Origin: Desulfomonile sp. | GTDB lineage: Bacteria; Desulfobacterota; Desulfomonilia; Desulfomonilales; Desulfomonilaceae | Direction of reading: 5' to 3' | DNA: 19,434 nucleotides | Assembly: GCA_020216785.1 (NCBI GenBank) | Contig: JAIWNO010000242.1 | Span: forward strand, 1 to 19,434 | In this document: positions 15,380 through 19,434 of the stretch, in pieces | How positions within the stretch are numbered: position 1 is the first letter of the stretch | Layout of the letters: every line of letters starts with the position of its first letter | Notes under the pieces: generated by a model | The model's database searches: none | Seen by the model: only the letters and a program-made list of their open reading frames with translations | Told to the model about the DNA's origin: nothing | Made by a program: the position numbers and the translations under genes

Positions 15380-15736
15380 ACCTTATATCTGTTGTCGAGG
15401 CTCTTGTCCGATTCACGGCACGACATCCCGCGATTCCTGCGGAAGCAGGAATCCGGCCGTCTTTTCCGGGTTCCCGCTTTCGCAGGAACGACGCCTCGAA
15501 ACGCTGAAGGGGAAACGGAGCTGTTTGGAGACACGAAGTTGCCTCCAGCCTGAACAACTGCTCTTCCCGCCACCAAATGGACGCTTTTTTTGACAAACGG
15601 CACTATTCTACTCATGCACAAAGAGGTCTTCAGCCGTACCGACCCTGATCGCGGGACCGCGGCTTTTACCGCCTCAGGACTATTTCCGGCGCCCTTGCGG
15701 CAATTCGGATACATGGGTGAATAATAAGGAGTATCT
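15380..15736. other. metK-ahcY intergenic region
   Basis: No gene is supported in these 357 bases. They contain the paired REP-like palindromes at 15432-15489. A T-run followed by TTGACA (15584-15595) could be a -35 element, but I find no acceptable -10 at 16-18 bases. The ribosome-binding site of ahcY is AAGGAG at 15726-15731. I looked here for the SAH riboswitch that often precedes ahcY and did not see its GAGGAGCGCTGC core. Confidence 0.6.
15432..15489. repeat. Pair of REP-like palindromes (BIME-like)
   Basis: The first unit is GATTCCTGC (15432-15440), loop GGAA, GCAGGAATC (15445-15453), a perfect 9-bp stem. The second is GTTCCCGC (15470-15477), loop TTTC, GCAGGAAC (15482-15489), with one mismatch. 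Read on the minus strand this gives the familiar reading frame VVPAKAGT...PDSCFRRN that such repeats produce by chance in many genomes, which supports a dispersed REP-family element. No transposase is nearby. Confidence 0.72.
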
Positions 15737-16990
15737 ATGGATTACCACATCAAAGACGTGACCCTCGCTGACAAGGGCAAGCTCAGAATCGAGTGGGCCG
15801 AACGGAACATGCCCGTGCTGCGCCTCATCCGGGAGCGTTTTGCCAGGGAACGACCCCTCAAGGGCATCAGGCTCGCCGCGTGCCTCCATGTGACCACGGA
15901 GACCGCGTCGCTGGTGCATACGCTCGCCGCGGGCGGGGCTGAGGTTTATCTGTGCGCGTCGAACCCTCTCTCCACGCAGGACGACGTTGCCGCCGCCCTC
16001 GTGGCGGAGAATTTCCACGTGTTTTCCATTAAGGGCGAAGACACGGACACCTATTATTCCCACATCAACGCGTGCCTTGACCCGAAGCCTCATATCACCA
16101 TGGACGACGGCGCGGACCTGGTCGGGACGATCCACTCCCAGCGGCAAGATCTGGCAACGGGCCTCATCGGGGGCACTGAGGAGACCACCACCGGCGTCAT
16201 TCGTTTACGCAGCATGGCGGACAAAGGTGTGCTTCTCTTCCCGGTGATCGCGGTGAACGACTCAAACACAAAGCACTTCTTCGACAACCGTTACGGCACG
16301 GGCCAGAGCACAATCGACGGCATCCTGCGGGCAACCAACCGGTTGATAGCCGGGAGTATCTTTGTGGTCTGCGGGTACGGATGGTGCGGTCGCGGGGTTG
16401 CTATGAGAGCCGCTGGTATGGGGGCGCGCGTGATCGTGACTGAAGTTGACCCGCTGCGCGCCCTTGAGGCCGTCATGGACGGATACCACGTGATGCCCCT
16501 TTCTGAGGCCGCCCCTCTGGGTGATTTCTTCTGCACGGTGACCGGCGATATCAGTGTAATCCGCGCGGAACACTATGCTCTCATGAAAGACGGCGCCATC
16601 GTAGCCAACTCGGGGCACTTTAACGTCGAGATCAACATCGGCGCGCTGGCTTCAGCCGCAGTTTCACGGCGCACGATCCGCGACTTCGTAGAAGAATTCA
16701 CCATGCCGGACGGCCGTCGGATCATTCTTCTCGGAGAAGGCCGCTTGATCAACCTGGCTGCCGCGGAGGGCCACCCTTCATCCGTCATGGACATGAGCTT
16801 TGCCAATCAGGCCCTTGCTGCGGAATATCTTGTTAATCACGGCAAAGGCTTGTCCAAGGCCGTCCATCGCGTTCCCGCGGACGTCGACCAGGAAATCGCC
16901 CGTCTCAAGCTTGAAGCTATGGGTATCAAAATCGATACGCTCACCGACGAGCAGAAGGAATACCTCGCATCGTGGGAGATGGGAACGTGA
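15737..16990 (+). CDS. ahcY: S-adenosylhomocysteine hydrolase
   Basis: AhcY splits S-adenosylhomocysteine, the by-product of SAM-dependent methylation, into adenosine and homocysteine using tightly bound NAD. The substrate domain shows HVTTETA near residue 51 and GGTEETTTG; the cofactor domain has GYGWCGRG (213-220), followed by a TEVDP strand end typical of NAD binding, and NSGHFNVE later. At 417 residues it is the short archaeal/Thermotoga-like form lacking the roughly 40-residue insert of E. coli-lineage and eukaryotic enzymes, and it ends in ASWEMGT, like that group. ATG 15737 has AAGGAG five bases upstream. It relieves SAH inhibition of methyltransferases, so it complements metK upstream. 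Lateral origin is possible, but the short form is widespread. Confidence 0.95.
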   Translation: MDYHIKDVTLADKGKLRIEWAERNMPVLRLIRERFARERPLKGIRLAACLHVTTETASLVHTLAAGGAEVYLCASNPLSTQDDVAAALVAENFHVFSIKGEDTDTYYSHINACLDPKPHITMDDGADLVGTIHSQRQDLATGLIGGTEETTTGVIRLRSMADKGVLLFPVIAVNDSNTKHFFDNRYGTGQSTIDGILRATNRLIAGSIFVVCGYGWCGRGVAMRAAGMGARVIVTEVDPLRALEAVMDGYHVMPLSEAAPLGDFFCTVTGDISVIRAEHYALMKDGAIVANSGHFNVEINIGALASAAVSRRTIRDFVEEFTMPDGRRIILLGEGRLINLAAAEGHPSSVMDMSFANQALAAEYLVNHGKGLSKAVHRVPADVDQEIARLKLEAMGIKIDTLTDEQKEYLASWEMGT

Positions 16991-17000
16991 TTTGATAACG

Positions 17001-17032
17001 CCACGCGCCCGTGCACACGGACGGGCGCGTGG
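17001..17032 (+). terminator. Strong hairpin after ahcY
   Basis: CCACGCGCCCGT (17001-17012) and ACGGGCGCGTGG (17021-17032) form a perfect 12-bp stem with an 8-base loop, starting ten bases after the ahcY stop. The following bases (CTCTTCTC) are pyrimidine-rich but not a true T-run, so it may act as a weak or Rho-assisted terminator or as a 3'-end stabilising structure. Confidence 0.55.
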
Positions 17033-17125
17033 CTCTTCTCGCCCAATTTGGTCCCATCCGTTTGAAAGCGAGCCTGGAGACGACCTCGATGCCGTTTCCG
17101 GGTATTTCCCTGTTGCAAAAAACAG

Positions 17126-17155
17126 TTGTCCGCATCCCTCCGGAAAGAGTATATG
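17126..17155 (+). promoter_or_regulatory. Possible promoter for the GGDEF response regulator
   Basis: TTGTCC (17126-17131) and TATATG (17150-17155) are spaced 18 bases apart. It lies downstream of the ahcY hairpin and would leave a leader of about 45 bases before the GTG at 17208. Confidence 0.38.
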
Positions 17156-17207
17156 AGAACGGCCCGGCACGATTCTCATCGGGAACGCAAACAATCGGGG
17201 GGAGCTT

Positions 17208-18113
17208 GTGGAACCTGAGCAACCGCAACAACCCGTGGAGCCAACAACATCCGATCTGGAAGAGCCGCGGTCGCCCGCCATTCTCGTAGTAGACGACGAT
17301 AACATGGTCCGGGAGGTCATCGTCGAATCCATACGGGCGGCGGGCCTTGATGTGGACGTCTGCCACGATGGTGCAACCGCGCTTGAAAAAAGCAAACTTG
17401 GCCATTACGAGCTGATCGTAACCGACATGCGGTTGCCGCGCATGGACGGGCTGACCCTCATTCGTCACCTGAAAGCCGGCGCACTGGACTATCTCATCAA
17501 GCCTTTTACAGTTGAACAGATCCAGCTCTCGGTGCAGAAGGCCCTTGAGTTGCGGGAACTGAGGCGGCGCGCCAAAGAGCGGGAATTTTATCGCGAGCTG
17601 TCATACGTGGATCCGCTCACCACGGTATACAACCGACGCCACTTTGATGAGGCCCTCGACCGGGAAATCCGGAAAGCTAAGCTTCATACGGGTTCTCTGG
17701 TATTGGTCATGCTCGACATTGATGACTTCAAAATCTACAATGATCTTCATGGGCACCAGAAAGGGGATGAGGCGCTGGTTCATTTCGGGCAAATCCTCAA
17801 ATCCGCATGCAGGGCGTCCGACATCGTGAGCCGATACGGCGGCGAGGAATTTGCCGTCATCTTTCCGGGCGCGGGCAAGGAGCAGGCTCCGGAATTGTGC
17901 TCGCGGATCATGAGCCGCGTGCAGGAGTTCCCGTTTGAAGGAGCCGAAACGCTTCCCTTCAAGACCATGACAGTGTCCATCGGCGCCGCCTGTTTCCCCG
18001 AGGATGCGTCGAGCGCGACTGAGCTTGTCAGGCTTGCCGACAATGCCTTGTACAGAGCAAAGAAATCCGGCAAGAACACGGTTCGGCTCGCCTTGGGCCC
18101 TCATGCTTCCTGA
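17208..18113 (+). CDS. Diguanylate cyclase response regulator with internally deleted receiver domain
   Basis: The 301-residue protein has a receiver-like domain (about 22-115) and a GGDEF domain (about 130-295) that should make cyclic di-GMP from two GTP. The cyclase looks active: GGEEF at 211-215, DIDDFKIYND upstream for GTP/Mg2+, and an inhibitory I-site RASD at 202-205, five residues before GGEEF. The receiver keeps the acidic pocket (Asp29-31), the phospho-acceptor Asp73 and Lys98, but Asp73 and Lys98 are only 25 residues apart where about 50 is usual: the stretch with the conserved Thr/Ser strand and following helix is absent (near 17466-17478). The frame stays open, so this is an in-frame loss. 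GTG 17208 is preceded by GGGGGGAG (17197-17204) at short spacing. The gene overlaps the next by 11 bases. Confidence 0.87.
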   Translation: MEPEQPQQPVEPTTSDLEEPRSPAILVVDDDNMVREVIVESIRAAGLDVDVCHDGATALEKSKLGHYELIVTDMRLPRMDGLTLIRHLKAGALDYLIKPFTVEQIQLSVQKALELRELRRRAKEREFYRELSYVDPLTTVYNRRHFDEALDREIRKAKLHTGSLVLVMLDIDDFKIYNDLHGHQKGDEALVHFGQILKSACRASDIVSRYGGEEFAVIFPGAGKEQAPELCSRIMSRVQEFPFEGAETLPFKTMTVSIGAACFPEDASSATELVRLADNALYRAKKSGKNTVRLALGPHAS

Positions 18114-18978
18114 GTTGACAAAAGAAGTCCTGTTTCAAGAAGTAAGCCTCAGAGACGGCCTCCAGAATGAGCCGCGCGTGTTGGCCCCTGAGGTCCGCGC
18201 GCAGCTCGTCGACCTCCTCGCGGACGCGGGTCTTGTGCGCATCCAGATCGGCTCGTTTGTAAACCCGAAACTCGTGCCTCAGATGGGAGGCACGGACCGC
18301 CTCTGGCAATGTGTCACGAAGCGGCCGGGTGTGCGATACAGCGCACTTGTGCTCAATGAGCGCGGTCTCGAAGCCGCGGCCGGCGTGGATGTTCCGCACG
18401 TGGAGGTGTACGCGTCCGCGTCGGAGACTCACAGCCGAAAGAATGTCAATATGTCGGTTGCTGATGCCGTCCGGGCAGTTTCGGCTATGATCCGCCGCGC
18501 GATCTCCTTCGGGATGGGAGTGACCGCGGGGGTGATGTGCGCGTTCGGGTGCGCGTACGAAGGTGCTGTCCCTGTCGACCGCGTGCTCCGCATCGTGGAC
18601 GCATTTCTGGCGGAGAACCCCACTGAAATTGCGCTTGCAGACACCACCGGAATGGGTGAGCCTCAGGGAGTCCGTCAACTGGTCAGTCTCATGAAGGACC
18701 GTGTGGATGCGTCCCGCATCGGCCTGCATCTGCATGACACAAGAGGACTGGGATTGGCGAATCTGCATGAGGGACTCCAGCTTGGGGTCCGACGATTCGA
18801 CACCTCTGTCGGCGGTCTCGGCGGTTGTCCATTCATTCCGGGCGCTCCTGGGAATCTGGCCACAGAGCGTGCCATAGAAGCAGTGGAGGCGTCCGGATTT
18901 AACACCGGCATCGATGTGGCGCGCCTTGGCCTGGTTCGTCGCCGCTTGGCCGAATTGCTCGGAAACAAAACGATGTGA
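18103..18978 (+). CDS. Hydroxymethylglutaryl-CoA lyase family enzyme
   Basis: HMG-CoA lyase cleaves HMG-CoA to acetoacetate and acetyl-CoA, the last step of leucine breakdown; the fold is a TIM barrel with a divalent metal. The 291-residue protein shows the N-terminal SLRDGLQNEPRV (catalytic Arg17, metal Asp18), the metal pair HLHD (His209, His211) and the C-terminal lid GGLGGCPFIPGAPGN with the signature Cys242. Other members of the pyruvate-carboxyltransferase-like group are possible, but the GLGGCP cysteine favours HMG-CoA lyase. The frame is open upstream, but ATG 18103 begins the conserved sequence and gives the right length. Its start lies inside the end of the cyclase gene (overlap 18103-18113), pointing to translational coupling. 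No other leucine-catabolic gene is nearby. Confidence 0.88.
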   Translation: MLPELTKEVLFQEVSLRDGLQNEPRVLAPEVRAQLVDLLADAGLVRIQIGSFVNPKLVPQMGGTDRLWQCVTKRPGVRYSALVLNERGLEAAAGVDVPHVEVYASASETHSRKNVNMSVADAVRAVSAMIRRAISFGMGVTAGVMCAFGCAYEGAVPVDRVLRIVDAFLAENPTEIALADTTGMGEPQGVRQLVSLMKDRVDASRIGLHLHDTRGLGLANLHEGLQLGVRRFDTSVGGLGGCPFIPGAPGNLATERAIEAVEASGFNTGIDVARLGLVRRRLAELLGNKTM

Positions 18979-19104
18979 CTATCGCGGCCTTTGCAGAAGG
19001 GAGATTTCGCCGAACAGGGAGCTGCCGGACGACGGCCGATCAGTGGAAGAGGTCAAATCTCAAGGAATGTGGACTTGCCGGCACGATGGAACGGAGGGAC
19101 GGAA

Positions 19105-19125
19105 CTCAGACCCGCCCCTACCGGA
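19105..19125. repeat. REP-like repeat, degenerate copy 2
   Basis: CTCAGACCCGCCCCTACCGG here matches the right arm and flank of the palindrome at 8593-8614 with one substitution and one missing base. The left arm is eroded, so no full hairpin forms. GGAACGGAGG next to it (19088-19097) also occurs at 11382-11391 and, inverted, at 8627-8636. Confidence 0.5.
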
Positions 19126-19212
19126 GTTTGTCGCAGGTGTACTGGTTCAGCGGGAATTGGACAGAGGCCTCTTTTTGTTAGACAGTCCGGGTTGATGAAT
19201 CGAGTTTCTGTT

Positions 19213-19233
19213 CCGCCCTTCGGGCGGGGATTT
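19213..19233 (+). terminator. Terminator-like hairpin downstream of the HMG-CoA lyase gene
   Basis: CCGCCC (19213-19218) pairs with GGGCGG (19222-19227) around a 3-base loop, followed by GGATTTTC. The T-run is short and offset, and the hairpin lies 234 bases after the lyase stop, so this is a modest candidate. Confidence 0.42.
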
Positions 19234-19434
19234 TCTGAGGCATGACAGGGTCTATCGTCCGATGAATGGTATGAGGACGGGCGCTGGAATTGGTCCCCAA
19301 CGCCCAATCCATCGTCTCGATGAGCCCTGGCCGAGCTATCCCTCGACAAGTTGCTTCCCAGCAGAGCTTGTCTCCGTTTCACTCGGCAATTTCAGTTTAT
19401 CATATTGCCCCGGTGTTGTCGCGGGATCTTTCAT

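Larger units (their letters stand above)
18979..19434. other. Gene-free right flank
   Basis: I see no supported gene in these 456 bases. They contain a decayed copy of the 8585-8614 repeat at 19105-19125 and a terminator-like hairpin at 19213-19227. On the minus strand a frame is open from the window edge (ATG complement at 19432-19434) to a TAG at 19336-19338, 32 codons; it could be the end of a gene or nothing. Confidence 0.55.

Noticed and set aside
15590..15618. TTGACA at 15590-15595 as an ahcY promoter
   Set aside because: The -35 hexamer is perfect, but the only -10-like sequences (TATTCT 15604, TACTCA 15609) are spaced 8 and 13 bases away, and nothing fits at 16-18 bases.
15380..15736. 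SAH riboswitch expected before ahcY
   Set aside because: I looked for the conserved GAGGAGCGCTGC and CAGGCTCG cores and found neither; the hairpins present are REP-like repeats.
17001..17032. Idea that the 12-bp hairpin after ahcY is an attachment site or recombination target
   Set aside because: No tRNA, integrase or matching second copy is present; a transcript-end hairpin is the simpler reading.
19336..19434. Minus-strand open frame of 32 codons starting at the window edge (MKDPATTPGQYDKLKLPSE...)
   Set aside because: The composition is plausible, but there is no visible upstream context or family motif. It could be the end of a gene lying to the right or a chance frame.
1..19434. CRISPR arrays, tRNA/rRNA genes, prophage or IS elements
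   Set aside because: No regularly spaced repeats, tRNA-like cloverleafs, rRNA sequence, transposase or phage structural genes were seen on either strand.

Overview
The window looks like a chromosomal stretch of a GC-rich, Gram-negative anaerobe-type bacterium, most likely a Desulfobacterota/deltaproteobacterium. The grounds are an IHF-alpha-type protein, a short archaeal/Thermotoga-type S-adenosylhomocysteinase, a Zn-ribbon protein of a kind I associate with deltaproteobacteria, and intergenic REP-like palindromes. This placement is inference; no rRNA or tRNA is present. All confident genes are on the + strand. LEFT HALF (500-11137), a candidate secondary-lipid/polyketide locus: a 2688-residue synthase carries, in one chain, a degenerate TIM-barrel enoyl-reductase-like domain, an intact nitronate-monooxygenase/PfaD-like enoyl reductase, KS, AT, one ACP, KR and a double-hotdog DH. 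Its KS, ACP and KR features resemble PUFA-synthase/heterocyst-glycolipid-type iterative synthases. It is followed by an Sfp-type phosphopantetheinyl transferase, which would activate the ACP, and then by a B12-binding-domain radical SAM protein, a plausible tailoring enzyme. No thioesterase or other release domain is visible. The ACP and the transferase both depart from their canonical motifs. MIDDLE (11138-14132): a 361-base gene-free region with long mutually complementary segments (candidate structured RNA or leader), ihfA with its own promoter and an overlapping palindrome, a small Zn-ribbon protein of unknown function, and a MATE-family exporter. RIGHT HALF (14129-18978): metK with its own promoter and a compact hairpin leader, then ahcY behind a gap holding REP-like palindromes. 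The two encode synthesis of SAM and removal of SAH, and so serve any methyltransferase in the cell, possibly including the radical SAM enzyme. Next come a diguanylate cyclase response regulator whose receiver domain has lost about 25 residues, and an HMG-CoA-lyase-family enzyme whose start overlaps it by 11 bases. The last 456 bases hold a repeat remnant and a weak terminator but no gene I can support. The most interesting items are the synthase/PPTase/radical SAM unit, the structured region before ihfA, the metK leader and the internally deleted receiver domain.
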